Part shown: piece by piece, positions 1-8,100 of the stretch
Layout of the letters: each line of letters begins with the position of its first letter
Position numbering within the stretch: position 1 is the first letter of the stretch
Source: DATDCV01 sp036524155
Lineage (GTDB): Bacteria > Verrucomicrobiota > Verrucomicrobiia > Limisphaerales > UBA8199
NCBI GenBank assembly: GCA_036524155.1
Contig: DATDCV010000390.1
Coordinates: forward strand, 1-14,127
Direction: 5' to 3'
DNA: 14,127 nucleotides
Notes under the pieces: generated by a model
What the model was told of the DNA's origin: nothing
Database searches by the model: none
The model's input: the letters and a program-made list of their open reading frames with translations, nothing else
Program-made: the position numbers and the translations under genes

Positions 1-817
1 CCTTCCGCCCACTCCCCTTCAACCCACTGACCACCGACCACCGTCTACCGTCCACCGACCACCGTCCACCGCCCACCGACACCTGACAGTCGTCCTCCCA
101 CGAATCCCCCATTCGGCTCTCAGATGAATTTCGGATTTCGACCTTCGCCCCGCCATTTCTGGTCGGCGGATCTGGTGGAATCACTTTGGAGTTCGGAAAC
201 GGCGGGGTTTCGGATTTCGGATTTCGGACTTCTTTCGGGCTTCGGCCTTCGGATTTCGGATTTCCCTCCCCTTCCCCTTCCTCCGCCAACTCAACCCCGT
301 TCGGAATCACGCAAATCGGATTCCTCAACCCATACCCGCGGATTGCCTGAGCCTCCGACTCGCACAACGCCCGAATACACGCCGCCCCCTCCAAATGCCG
401 CCGCTCGTAACACCAACCCGCCAACCGCTTCTTCCACCCCGAATTCCGAACCGCCCACCCATCCAGCATCCCGTGCGGCGACACCACATACGGCCCCCCG
501 GAACGCTCGTGCCACGCCAAAACCGCCACCGACGTATACATCCACAAACCCTGCGCATGCACCAGGTCGAACCCCGAACCCAACAACTCCCGCCGCAACC
601 CCGGCGAATACCCCAACCTCCGCGGACCAACCACCTCGAACACCCGCACCCGCACCCGCCCCCATGCCGGCAGGTCCCGTTCCGTCCACTCATCCCGCAG
701 CCCCATCACCGTCACCCTCATGCCGGCCTCCGCCAGCGCCCTTTCCAACTGCACCTCACTCTCGAACAAACCCCCTCCCTTTCGGGACACCGACCCCATG
801 ATCGAAGCCGTATTCAC
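1..817 (-). CDS. GT4-like glycosyltransferase, N-terminal part, tail made of repeat DNA; runs off left edge
   Basis: Seen: from a GTG at 817 the frame stays open for 272 codons to the window edge. GTG overlaps the upstream gene's TGA (GTGA, 814-817), which decides the start; a downstream ATG at 799 is the alternative. Residues 11-20 (SRKGGGLFES) form a glycine-rich N-terminal loop. Residues 83-102 (DLVHAQGLW...), 111-119 (VVSPHGMLD), 152-160 (CESEAQAIR) and 170-177 (VIPNGVEL) match the N-terminal half and domain linker of GT4 GT-B transferases. Known: the donor-binding C-terminal domain with its EX7E motif should follow PNG. Odd: from residue 178 (about 286) to the edge the sequence is low complexity, with NPKSE-type and GGRWSV-type repeats derived from heptamer DNA, and no C-terminal domain appears. 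It may resume beyond the edge, or the gene may be broken. Acceptor and donor sugars cannot be told. Confidence 0.8.
   Translation of the reverse strand, partial: MNTASIMGSVSRKGGGLFESEVQLERALAEAGMRVTVMGLRDEWTERDLPAWGRVRVRVFEVVGPRRLGYSPGLRRELLGSGFDLVHAQGLWMYTSVAVLAWHERSGGPYVVSPHGMLDGWAVRNSGWKKRLAGWCYERRHLEGAACIRALCESEAQAIRGYGLRNPICVIPNGVELAEEGEGEGNPKSEGRSPKEVRNPKSETPPFPNSKVIPPDPPTRNGGAKVEIRNSSESRMGDSWEDDCQVSVGGGRWSVDGRRWSVVSGLKGSGRK
24..79. repeat. Heptamer tandem array, unit CCACCGN, 8 units
   Basis: Eight contiguous 7-nt units (CCACCGA/CCACCGT with variants CCACTGA, CTACCGT and CCACCGC). The array lies inside the reading frame of the leftmost glycosyltransferase, which is read on the opposite strand and shows a GGRWSV-like heptapeptide. 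The same family occurs in the other orientation at 10738-10800. The exact unit has no stop codon in any of the six frames. Confidence 0.9.
128..264. repeat. TTTCGGA heptamer-type repeat block
   Basis: Repeated TTTCGGA units, clearest at 208-228 (three in a row) and 233-264 (degenerate, with CTTCGGC variants), plus copies near 128-140. The stretch between (about 147-207) is not heptameric but sits inside the same block, so it may be part of a larger interspersed repeat. The block is translated on the minus strand as NPKSE-type residues of the leftmost glycosyltransferase. Confidence 0.8.
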
Positions 818-2058
818 CGCAGCATCAACAACCGCAGCAGCACCCGCTCCGCCCAACTCGCCCGCCTCGGTGCCGTCTCCAGCGCCTTTTCCACCGCCCC
901 GGTCAGCCCCGCGGCAAACCGCTCAGTTCCCCAGCCGCCGATTATCCGCTGGCTCGCCTCTCCCATCTCTTTCAGCCGCGCTTCCGGCGAACCGCTCACT
1001 CTCCCCATCAGCTCCGCCAGCCCCTCGACGTCGTAAGGGTCAAACGTGTGCCCATTCACACCCTCCCGCACCAGGTCCGGCGCGCACCCGCAGCGGTTCG
1101 ACACCAGCACCGGCAACCCGCTCGCCATCGCCTCATTCACCACCAACCCCCATTGCTCCGTCGTGCTCGCGTGAACAAATGCTCTCGCCAGGCCATAATG
1201 CGCCGGTAGCTCCCCGTATCCTCTCGCCCCCGCGAGGTGCGCGTAAGCCCCCCGCCCCAGCTTCCCGATCTCCCCCTCTACCGCCCCGCGCAGCGCCCCA
1301 TCACCCACCAGCACCAAATGCCACGCTTCACCTCTCCCCACTCGCCCATTCCCGCTCTTCCCCGTTTCCGCTTTTCCCGCATACCTCCCATACGCCTGCA
1401 CCAGCCGAAGCAGATTCTTCTTCTCGCCGAACCGGCTGCAGGCCAGAAAAAAGTTTCGCGGCAGCCCGAGTTCCATTCTACCCGGATTGCCCTTCGCCCG
1501 CGCCGCGTCCGCGCCGGCCGCAAAATGCCGGTTGTCAACCGCGTCGTACCCCGTGAACACCCGCTCCCTGCCCAGGCCCAGCTCCGCCAGGTAACCCGCC
1601 TGCGGCGTGCCCCCCGCTAAACCCGCCGCGCACATCCGCACCGCTCGCGATTTCAGCCATTCCTGCACCGCGTGCCGCCGGCTATCCGACCTCTTGCTCT
1701 CCGAACAAACCACCACCGGCACCCCTTGCAACGTCGCCCAGTGCAGCGCCGCCAGGCTCGCCCGAAAACCATAACCGCTGATACAAACCACATCCGGCTC
1801 CAGCCGCTCCAGCGTCGCCCGCACCCGTCGCACCAACTCCCTTCGCCCAATCCCCGAAGCCTCCCGCCCCTCAAACAGCGTCACCCGCTCGAACGAACCC
1901 TCGCCACCCGCCGTTTCCAACACCGCAAAACCGTCCCGGTCCGTCGTCTCCACCACGAACACATCGCCCCCAAATCGCTCCGCGAACGCCGACCAACGCG
2001 CCGCATGATACGGCACCAGGTTCGCCACCAAACCAATCACCCTGCGTTTCCCCGCCAT
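814..2058 (-). CDS. GT4 family glycosyltransferase
   Basis: A cytoplasmic, probably membrane-associated GT-B transferase moving a nucleotide-sugar glycosyl group to the growing glycan. Seen: 414 residues from ATG 2058 (MAGKRRVIGL). The frame is open further upstream, but that would overlap the methyltransferase ending at 2063, so 2058 (4-bp gap) is preferred; ATG 2079 is an alternative. The N-terminal domain starts VIGLVANLVPYHAARW. The C-terminal domain has SRFGEKKNLLRLVQAY at 208-223, HLVLVGDG at 247-254 and the EX7E pair E301/E309 in STTEQWGLVVNEAMASG, followed by GLPVLVS and CAPDLV, typical of GT4 donor binding. Odd: residues about 226-243 (AGKAETGKSGNGRVGRG) look like a purine-rich, repeat-derived insertion before the conserved HLVLVGDG strand. 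It overlaps the next gene by 4 bases. Donor and acceptor are unknown. Confidence 0.9.
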   Translation of the reverse strand: MAGKRRVIGLVANLVPYHAARWSAFAERFGGDVFVVETTDRDGFAVLETAGGEGSFERVTLFEGREASGIGRRELVRRVRATLERLEPDVVCISGYGFRASLAALHWATLQGVPVVVCSESKRSDSRRHAVQEWLKSRAVRMCAAGLAGGTPQAGYLAELGLGRERVFTGYDAVDNRHFAAGADAARAKGNPGRMELGLPRNFFLACSRFGEKKNLLRLVQAYGRYAGKAETGKSGNGRVGRGEAWHLVLVGDGALRGAVEGEIGKLGRGAYAHLAGARGYGELPAHYGLARAFVHASTTEQWGLVVNEAMASGLPVLVSNRCGCAPDLVREGVNGHTFDPYDVEGLAELMGRVSGSPEARLKEMGEASQRIIGGWGTERFAAGLTGAVEKALETAPRRASWAERVLLRLLMLR

Positions 2059-2062
2059 CGCT

Positions 2063-2833
2063 CTATTTGTGCCGCGCATCTGCTCGGGCCCCCGCCCGCT
2101 CCCCCTGCACACGCTTCCTCCGCAGTTCGTAAACCATCGTCTTCGCCAGAACCTCGCGGCGCAGTCCGAATCCACCTGCCCCCAATAACCTGAAGAAAAC
2201 TCGCCCCGCCAGTCCCTTCGCGCTCCGCACCCTGACACCAGCATAGCCGACCAGGTCCAGCCCGCACCGGTCAGCCAGCTCATAAAGCGTGCCCGGATCG
2301 TACCACGCTACATGGTCTACATTCTCCTGGAAAACCTGCCGGCCGAACAGCGCCTTGATTATCACGTTGAGATACCAAGGGTTGGGCAGCGTGAGAATCA
2401 ATACCCCCTCCTCCGTCAGCATTTCTCCGCAGTGGGTTAGGAACGGGCCCGGCTCGTCAATATGTTCAAGCACGTCGCCGCACACGATCACGTCGAACGT
2501 CCGTGGGAGCCTCGCCTCCGCCACATCGAAGCACGAAACCGAAAAACCCCGCCGCTGCAATTCCGCAATCTCCCCGGGCAGCACGTCCACGCCTTCGCAC
2601 TCTGCAGCCACTTCGCACAACCTCCCGTGCAACCACCCCGGCCCTCCCGCCGCCCTCAAACGGTGGTCGACGACGCCTATGTCCAGCACCCGCTTCCCTC
2701 TGGCTCTCTCGCAAAGGTAATCAACCCGGTCCGCCAGAAGGCCGGCGCCGCGTGCTCGCGCCAGCGCCGCCTGGCGTGCGCCCACGACTCTTGCCTCGTT
2801 CGGGTCATCCGTGATTTTGCGCCACTCGTCCAT
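2063..2833 (-). CDS. Class I SAM-dependent methyltransferase (type 11/12-like)
   Basis: Probably methylates a sugar or a sugar-linked intermediate, judging by its place between two glycosyltransferases. Seen: 256 residues. Motif I is VLDIGVVDH (49-57), followed by an acidic ribose-binding strand end GVDVLP (81-86). FDVIVCGDVLEHIDEPGPF lies at about 113-131, and LILTLPNPWY at 145-154 matches the motif seen in methyltransferases of glycan clusters. Odd: motif I lacks the usual GxGxG turn (GVVDHR instead), which may weaken SAM binding or reflect a subfamily variant. The last 20 residues are basic and poorly structured. ATG 2833 lies 20 bp after the upstream gene's stop, and a weak GAGA precedes it. 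The substrate cannot be predicted. Confidence 0.87.
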   Translation of the reverse strand: MDEWRKITDDPNEARVVGARQAALARARGAGLLADRVDYLCERARGKRVLDIGVVDHRLRAAGGPGWLHGRLCEVAAECEGVDVLPGEIAELQRRGFSVSCFDVAEARLPRTFDVIVCGDVLEHIDEPGPFLTHCGEMLTEEGVLILTLPNPWYLNVIIKALFGRQVFQENVDHVAWYDPGTLYELADRCGLDLVGYAGVRVRSAKGLAGRVFFRLLGAGGFGLRREVLAKTMVYELRRKRVQGERAGARADARHK

Positions 2834-2853
2834 TCTCGTTCGGAAATGTGCGT

Positions 2854-3978
2854 TCAGGCCGCGGTGCCGCCCGCTCCGGGCGCCCTCAGGTTTAGCGCTT
2901 CCAGCATCCGTTGCGCGTGTCTCCCTGGCGAACCGTAATCCCTTATCCGCTCCCGCCCGCGACCGCCAATCGTCGCCGCAAGCCGCCCATCCAACAGCAA
3001 CCGCGTCACCTCTCGCGCCAGCGCATCGTGGTCGTGGACCGGGAACAGCGTACCCACGGATGGACTGCAGATCACCTCGTTCGTTCCGCCTTCGAGAAGT
3101 GACGCCACTATCGGAATGCCGTTCGCCATCCCCTCCAGCGGCGTCCGCGCCTGCGCGTCAAAATCGGAGTTGAACAGGACCACGTCCAGGCTGTGGTAAA
3201 AGTCCTCCAGGTTCGCCTGCCACCCCAGCCACCTGACTCGCCCCGAAACCCCAACCTCACCCGCCCGACGCTCCAGCGCGACTCGTTCGGGCCCGTCGCC
3301 CGCAATCAGAAACAGGCTGTTGGACACTGCCGGCGCCACTCGGGCCGCGACGTCGAGAAAGACGTCCCATCGCTTGCGGGGCACCAGCCAGCCCGCGTTA
3401 CCGACAACCTTGGCCGACGCTGGGATGCCGAGCCGCTGGCGCGCCGCGGCTCTTGTCGCCTGGGTAACCGCCGAAGGCAGGCGAACCGGGGTGCTGACCA
3501 TCAACGAACGCCGACTCAGCCACGGGGCGATATTGATGGCTTCGGACATGATGTATTGGGAAACGAATGCGATAGCTGTAAACTGACAGGCTGCCACCCG
3601 GTAAATGGCGCGCCACTGCCAATTCGGCTTTACCCCCTTGTGATGATAATGAATCGAAAGAACCCGATGTTCGCTGAACCGGTTTCCCATCGCCAGCATC
3701 GCCATCAGGTTATGACCCACCATGACAAGGCCATCCGCAATCGTGCCCCGCAGCGCCCGCCGCAGCGCTCCCGCACTCCGCCACCCCCACTTGCCCGAAT
3801 ACCCAATACCCCGCACCTTGATCCCTTGCCAGGCCAAAAGGGGTCCCATCTTTCCAACCTGGTTGATCGATAGAACTTCGCTTTCTATGCCCATCCGCTG
3901 GAACTCTTCAACGAGCACCCGGGCGTTGTGCTCCATACCTCCCAGATTTGTGCATTGTATAAGTATTACGACTTTCAA
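2854..3978 (-). CDS. GT4 family glycosyltransferase
   Basis: Seen: 374 residues from a TTG at 3978 that gives MKVVILIQCTNLGGMEHNAR, the classic N-terminal strand and GG(M)E loop of GT4 enzymes. An AAGG lies about 12 nt upstream. The alternative ATG would remove this loop, so TTG is preferred. VLSIHYHHKG lies at 106-115, SQYIMSEAI at 140-148, and GNAGWLVPRKRWDVFL at 193-208 opens the C-terminal domain. FLIAGDGPERVALE follows at 223-236, then DFDAQARTPLEGMANGIPIVAS at 272-293. Odd: the first acid of the EX7E pair is aspartate (D274...E282), a conservative change. Infers a role in repeat-unit assembly on the cytoplasmic face. It follows the polymerase gene by 66 bp and precedes the methyltransferase by 20 bp. 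Donor and acceptor are unknown. Confidence 0.9.
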   Translation of the reverse strand: MKVVILIQCTNLGGMEHNARVLVEEFQRMGIESEVLSINQVGKMGPLLAWQGIKVRGIGYSGKWGWRSAGALRRALRGTIADGLVMVGHNLMAMLAMGNRFSEHRVLSIHYHHKGVKPNWQWRAIYRVAACQFTAIAFVSQYIMSEAINIAPWLSRRSLMVSTPVRLPSAVTQATRAAARQRLGIPASAKVVGNAGWLVPRKRWDVFLDVAARVAPAVSNSLFLIAGDGPERVALERRAGEVGVSGRVRWLGWQANLEDFYHSLDVVLFNSDFDAQARTPLEGMANGIPIVASLLEGGTNEVICSPSVGTLFPVHDHDALAREVTRLLLDGRLAATIGGRGRERIRDYGSPGRHAQRMLEALNLRAPGAGGTAA

Positions 3979-4044
3979 ACTCTTTGCCTTACAATCAGTG
4001 CGTCTATGGCATTGGGACGGACACCATGACGGGCAGGATGGCCG

Positions 4045-5478
4045 TCACGCGGTTTGAGATTTCTTTCGCTCGATCACCGCTGCGTCGGGCGCCGGCTTTG
4101 GCCGTCTTGCCTCGGGACGAGGTTTTGGTCCGCCAGACCGTTCAACCAGTGTGACGATGACCCAGCCGAAGGCGAAAGGGTAGAGCGTGAGAAATGTGAT
4201 ATCGCGCCCCAGGTTGAACGTGAGCACGAGGCCCAGAGCATATAAAATGAGGCGACCGGGGCGATGGCCCTGCAAATCCAAACGTGCCAACAGGCAGGTC
4301 CACAGGCTGGTCAGCAGCGCGGCAAAAATCGGGCCGAAGCACCGTCCGAAATTCGCCACGCCCTGCCCGATTATTCCCCTGGAGATCGTGGCGGTCGTCC
4401 CTCCCTCCGTATATTCCTGGCCGCGAGCGATGGCATAATCCAGGCCGATGGCAGGTTTGTCAGGCCAGAGGCCCCGGGGGACCGGGTTGACCAGTTGGGC
4501 CAGGTACTCCTGACCGTAGGCAAGAGTGCAAGTGCCGTCGTTTATGAGCGTGTTGATCCAGCACAATTCTTCGAACATGTTCAGGCCGGTATGACGGACT
4601 TCTGCTTTGGTTGCGTCCCGCAAGATGTCCGCAGAATGGAGGTCAATTCGCATCCCTTCCCGGTTTGCTATGATCACTTTGAACCATCCCTCAAGAGCCA
4701 GGAAGCAGACACCCAACACGACCAACCGCACGAGCATAGAGGCTCGCAAACGGAGAAACACCCAAGCTAAGACCGCAGGCACTACCACAACCAGTATGGA
4801 GTTCCGGGTGCGATCGAAGATATAATAGGGCCAGATCACCGCGCAGAGGGCAAGCGCAGCCATCCGCACCCCGCGATGCCGGACCAGGGCCGCGACAACG
4901 CCGAGTGAGGCCGCGATAAAAGACTGAGTTACGGCGGCCGCGGAAAGCAGGGCCGATATGCCGCCGCCGATCTGGGGCCGTCCCCACGGATCGAGTTTGC
5001 CGCCGAGGAAAGGGAAGAAATAATAAACCGCGTTCTCCTGGAAACGGATCACCGCGATTAGGGCGAGTATCGTCCAGCCAATCCAACAGACGTGGAATAG
5101 TTTGTGCAAACCGGATTCCATGCCCGCAGGCATTTTCCCGGACCGGACGATCCTATCCACACGGCTACGGCGGGCAAAGACGTTGTTGTTGATAACGCCG
5201 CTCGCGTGCGGTGTGACGAAAAGGAATGTAACCAGGAACAATGCCACCTGCCACCACGCGTCCCTCAGTATCGATCGAGTGAAGAACCAGGCATGCGTGT
5301 TCGGATAGTCATTGTAGAGAGCGTCTCCCACATACCACACCGCAACCGTGCCGATGACCGCCAGCATCGGCAGACCCAATCCGGTGCGCGTGTTGCCGGC
5401 CGCCCGGAGGCCACCCAGGCACAGGAGGCTGGTGACTACCCAAAATGGAGACGGCATCAGTGCAAGCGTATCGAACAC
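4045..5478 (-). CDS. Wzy-like O-antigen/exopolysaccharide polymerase (integral membrane)
   Basis: Proposed to join lipid-linked oligosaccharide repeats on the outer face of the inner membrane. Seen: 477 residues with about eleven hydrophobic segments (near 10-26, 36-51, 75-91, 128-146, 172-199, 204-221, 227-243, 248-266, 382-398, 409-425 and 433-446). A long polar loop (about 267-370) carries NPVPRGLWPDKP at 331-342, resembling the VPR..WP.KP signature in the periplasmic loop of oligosaccharide-repeat polymerases. The C-terminal tail from 448 is charged and proline/lysine rich (SGGPKPRPEARRPKPAP), so likely cytoplasmic. The start is GTG 5478 or ATG 5457 (residue 8). Neither has a clear ribosome site. 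It lies 21 bp after the upstream glycosyltransferase. These polymerases are poorly conserved, so the call rests on topology, the loop motif and context; a ligase of the same fold is the alternative. Confidence 0.83.
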   Translation of the reverse strand: MFDTLALMPSPFWVVTSLLCLGGLRAAGNTRTGLGLPMLAVIGTVAVWYVGDALYNDYPNTHAWFFTRSILRDAWWQVALFLVTFLFVTPHASGVINNNVFARRSRVDRIVRSGKMPAGMESGLHKLFHVCWIGWTILALIAVIRFQENAVYYFFPFLGGKLDPWGRPQIGGGISALLSAAAVTQSFIAASLGVVAALVRHRGVRMAALALCAVIWPYYIFDRTRNSILVVVVPAVLAWVFLRLRASMLVRLVVLGVCFLALEGWFKVIIANREGMRIDLHSADILRDATKAEVRHTGLNMFEELCWINTLINDGTCTLAYGQEYLAQLVNPVPRGLWPDKPAIGLDYAIARGQEYTEGGTTATISRGIIGQGVANFGRCFGPIFAALLTSLWTCLLARLDLQGHRPGRLILYALGLVLTFNLGRDITFLTLYPFAFGWVIVTLVERSGGPKPRPEARRPKPAPDAAVIERKKSQTA

Positions 5479-5499
5479 GGCGGCGGCGTGGATCCGCGG

Positions 5500-6714
5500 T
5501 TAACCGAGGCTGTTCACGGACTGGATGATGCCCCGCCGGAAACCTGCCCAGCTAAACCGAGCGGCGCAGTTCCTGGCGGAATGGCGAATGTCAGAATTCC
5601 CCGGAAGAAGAACGGAAAGGCTCTCTAAATTAGCCGTGAGTTCCTCAATATTGCCCGGAGTGCAGCAAAACACACCGTCCGGTTCAGCGCCGATATCAGG
5701 CAGACCGGTATTGGGCGTTCCAAGAACAGGGCAGCCACGCACAAGCGCTTCCAGATACACCTGGCCAAAGCCCTCGATGAGGGAGGGCATCGCGAACAGT
5801 GTCGACTGTTCGAAAAGTCGATCCAGCACTGCTACACTGGCGTGGCGCAGGAGGGTAACCCCCTTGCATTCGTGGGCCCGGCACTCCAATTCGGGCTCTA
5901 TTGACCGGCAAACGAGCGTCAGCTTGCTTGCTTTCGGCAGGCTGGCATTGCTCCAAGCCTGCAAGAGATGGTGCAAACCTTTGCGCTGGCACCCCGTGCC
6001 AACAAATAGGACCGCGAATGATTCCGGAGGCGGGCCGGGAGGGCGGTCAAGAGCAGATATGCCATAGGGAACGACGCGGCAACGCCGGGCGTCGATCCCC
6101 GCCTCGATCAACGATCGTAAAGTGAACGAACTCGCGCACAAAACCGAGTCGGCATGCCGCCAGGCGTCACGTTCTCTCACCTTGAGACCGTCAGGCAAAT
6201 CCGCAAGTGTGTCCTTGGCAAACGAAGCACGCAGGTAAGGGTAGTGGCGAAGGTCGGCCGAAAGAACGCGCTCGATGCAGTGCAGATGGGGGTGATATTG
6301 AAACATCACCTTCCGGGGTGTGTGGTGGCTCTTTCGGTTGAAGGCCTCCCAGGCGTAGGAGGTGTAGAGAAACAAGTCGGCGTTTGCGCGATCCGCCAGC
6401 CGTGCGGCCTCCAACGAGTATTCGCGGTCGGTTTGAGCATAAGTTCGCACGCGTGAACATCCGCACCTGTGTCGAATACGTTCTCGGGCCATGGTTCCCC
6501 ACAAACACGAAACTCGATCGTCGGCCACTCCGCTCGTATGCCGAAATTCCAATTTTTTCCGGATTCCCTCAGGCACCACCGCTAATATGCTTTTAAGGGC
6601 CGGCGTCAAATAGACGTCCGTCACGAACCGTTCGAGAAGTCCTGCTTCCGCCAGCGCCACCGGGACTTGATAATAATCGCGGCGTCCCGGGAAGGCCGTC
6701 ACAAAACGCCTCAT
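5500..6714 (-). CDS. GT4 family glycosyltransferase
   Basis: Seen: 404 residues from ATG 6714 (MRRFVTAFPGRRDYYQVPVAL), preceded by CCGGGAAAG as a plausible ribosome site. The frame extends upstream to 6843, but that would overlap the end of the preceding glycosyltransferase by about 100 bp, so 6714 is preferred (26-bp gap). MFQYHPH lies at 137-143 and ADSVLCASSFTLRSL at 188-202. VVPYGIS at 214-220 marks the domain linker, and VLFVGTGCQRKGLHHLLQAW at 235-254 starts the donor domain. EGFGQVYLE at 314-322 is the EX7E motif, followed by RGCPVLGTPNTGLPDI. The N-terminal domain is cysteine- and arginine-rich around 80-95 (RIRHRCGCSRVR), unusual but not diagnostic. It should transfer one sugar of the repeat unit; specificity is unknown. 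Confidence 0.9.
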   Translation of the reverse strand: MRRFVTAFPGRRDYYQVPVALAEAGLLERFVTDVYLTPALKSILAVVPEGIRKKLEFRHTSGVADDRVSCLWGTMARERIRHRCGCSRVRTYAQTDREYSLEAARLADRANADLFLYTSYAWEAFNRKSHHTPRKVMFQYHPHLHCIERVLSADLRHYPYLRASFAKDTLADLPDGLKVRERDAWRHADSVLCASSFTLRSLIEAGIDARRCRVVPYGISALDRPPGPPPESFAVLFVGTGCQRKGLHHLLQAWSNASLPKASKLTLVCRSIEPELECRAHECKGVTLLRHASVAVLDRLFEQSTLFAMPSLIEGFGQVYLEALVRGCPVLGTPNTGLPDIGAEPDGVFCCTPGNIEELTANLESLSVLLPGNSDIRHSARNCAARFSWAGFRRGIIQSVNSLG

Positions 6715-6740
6715 CTTTCCCGGTCCATTGAGAAGAACGT

Positions 6741-7979
6741 TCAACGGTTGAGCCACCAGCACGCGAGCCGGGGGGAAGCGCCGACCAGTCTCCGGATGCG
6801 AGCCCGCAGCGCCGCCGGTAACCTCTGATATCCACGTGCACAATTCGCGTCAGCTCCCGAGGAATGCATTGGCATTCCGATCTCACGCCGGGTGGGATGA
6901 TTTTGAGCATGGGCAACCACGTCCGTGATGAAAGCAACCATGTTTGCCGCCATGACATTCATATTGAACACCGTGCGAGCACGATCAATCGCAGCGGCAG
7001 AGAGCCTGGCTAATAGAATGCGGTCGGCGTGGAGCCGCTGAAGTTGCAGCGCCCAGGCGCGCAGATTGCCCGGTGGCATTAGGAAGCCGTTCTTGCCATG
7101 TTCGATGATTTCGAGATTGCCCGAAGGGATATCGTAAGCGATGGGCACGCAACCCATGCTCATCGCTTCGATGGTTACCATCCCGAACGATTCCTTGCGA
7201 CTGGTCATCAAAAGGACGTCTGAATCCGTAGCGATTTCGTAACACTGGGCATGGGCAACGCGCCCAAGCCATGTCACCAGGTGGTCGACGCCTTTTCGCT
7301 TGAACTGGCGGGACAGGGTTTCGCTTTCCCCACCTGCTATGGTGAGCGCCGACGGAATTTTCAGCGATTCGAGGTGTGCCAGCAGGATCGGAAGGTCTGA
7401 CACCCCTTTTAGTGGGTCCAACCTTCCCATGAACAGCAGGCGCGAGGGGCCGTCGCAATGTTGCCGGGGTTTTAGTGGTGGAAAATCGGCGCCGTTGTGG
7501 ACGGTTCTGAGGATTCCTTGAAAGCCAGCGCGCAGAAGCTCGGGGCTCAGCTTTCGTTCGATGTGTTGCGCCACGCATGTGACACCGTCCACGTGAGCCG
7601 CGTGCCGGACAGCGACATCCCGGTAGCGTTTGCCTGAGTCGTGGATTTGAATGATGTGCCGCGTTTTCGGCGGCAGGAAGGGGAATGCCGGTTCGATGTT
7701 TGAGACATCGCTGGTGACGAGGACATCCTGAGGATTTCTGGAAAGCCAATCGAGGAACAACCGGGAGCAATTGGCGTCCAACCCGAGGCCAACACTCCTA
7801 ACACCGCTGGTGGGATCCGTAAATTCCGAAGGCGGATCGTGGAGGCTCAACACGGTAACTTGCCACCCGGTTTGCTGGGCGATGCCCGCAGCGGCGTAGC
7901 GGCAGACGGGCCCGATACCGCCGGCGTTGAGCGAGGCGATGACGGTGGCCAGACGCAGATTTGGTGAGGAAGGCGGCAT
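6741..7979 (-). CDS. GT4 family glycosyltransferase
   Basis: Seen: 412 residues from ATG 7979. TVIASLNAGGIGPVCRYAAAG at about 12-32 is the N-terminal GG loop. QIHDSGKRYRD lies at 111-121 and VHNGADFPPL at 160-169 forms the linker. LLFMGRLDPLKGVSDLP at 181-197, LTIAGGESE at 212-220, and ESFGMVTIEAMSMGCVPIAYD at 263-283 carry the EX7E donor-binding motif (E263, E271). The enzyme should be active as all landmarks are intact. The last ~55 residues (after VVAHAQ) are arginine-rich and outside the usual fold. A 121-bp gap separates it from the upstream methyltransferase. This is one of the longer gaps in the middle of the cluster and could hold an internal promoter, though I see no clear -35/-10 pair. 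Donor and acceptor are unknown. Confidence 0.92.
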   Translation of the reverse strand: MPPSSPNLRLATVIASLNAGGIGPVCRYAAAGIAQQTGWQVTVLSLHDPPSEFTDPTSGVRSVGLGLDANCSRLFLDWLSRNPQDVLVTSDVSNIEPAFPFLPPKTRHIIQIHDSGKRYRDVAVRHAAHVDGVTCVAQHIERKLSPELLRAGFQGILRTVHNGADFPPLKPRQHCDGPSRLLFMGRLDPLKGVSDLPILLAHLESLKIPSALTIAGGESETLSRQFKRKGVDHLVTWLGRVAHAQCYEIATDSDVLLMTSRKESFGMVTIEAMSMGCVPIAYDIPSGNLEIIEHGKNGFLMPPGNLRAWALQLQRLHADRILLARLSAAAIDRARTVFNMNVMAANMVAFITDVVAHAQNHPTRREIGMPMHSSGADANCARGYQRLPAALRARIRRLVGASPRLACWWLNR

Positions 7980-8100
7980 CCTGGAGGAACAACCGGTATG
8001 ATCAGATGAGAGAGTGATTTATTGCATCACGACTCGGATCGCTGAGCGTGTGTTGCGCGGTGTAGCTAACCTGACGAGGCGCAGCGAAGGGTTTAGCGGC

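Noticed and set aside
24..79. CRISPR array
   Set aside because: Units are 7 nt and contiguous, with no spacers and no cas genes nearby.
291..689. Minus-strand glycine-rich open frame of 132 codons
   Set aside because: Different frame from the glycosyltransferase motifs; composition follows the G-rich strand only.
124..801. Plus-strand open frame of 225 codons, proline/threonine-rich
   Set aside because: It is antisense to the glycosyltransferase at 1-817, whose minus-strand frame has conserved GT4 motifs; the plus-strand product is low complexity with no recognisable domain.
4027..4047. Hairpin TGACGG...CCGTCA at the end of the polymerase gene
   Set aside because: Only 6 bp of stem, includes the stop codon, no T-run; not convincing as a terminator.
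7980..8100. Internal promoter or small gene in the gap before the 6741-7979 glycosyltransferase
   Set aside because: No convincing -35/-10 pair and no small frame with a ribosome site; noted only as a gap of 121 bp.
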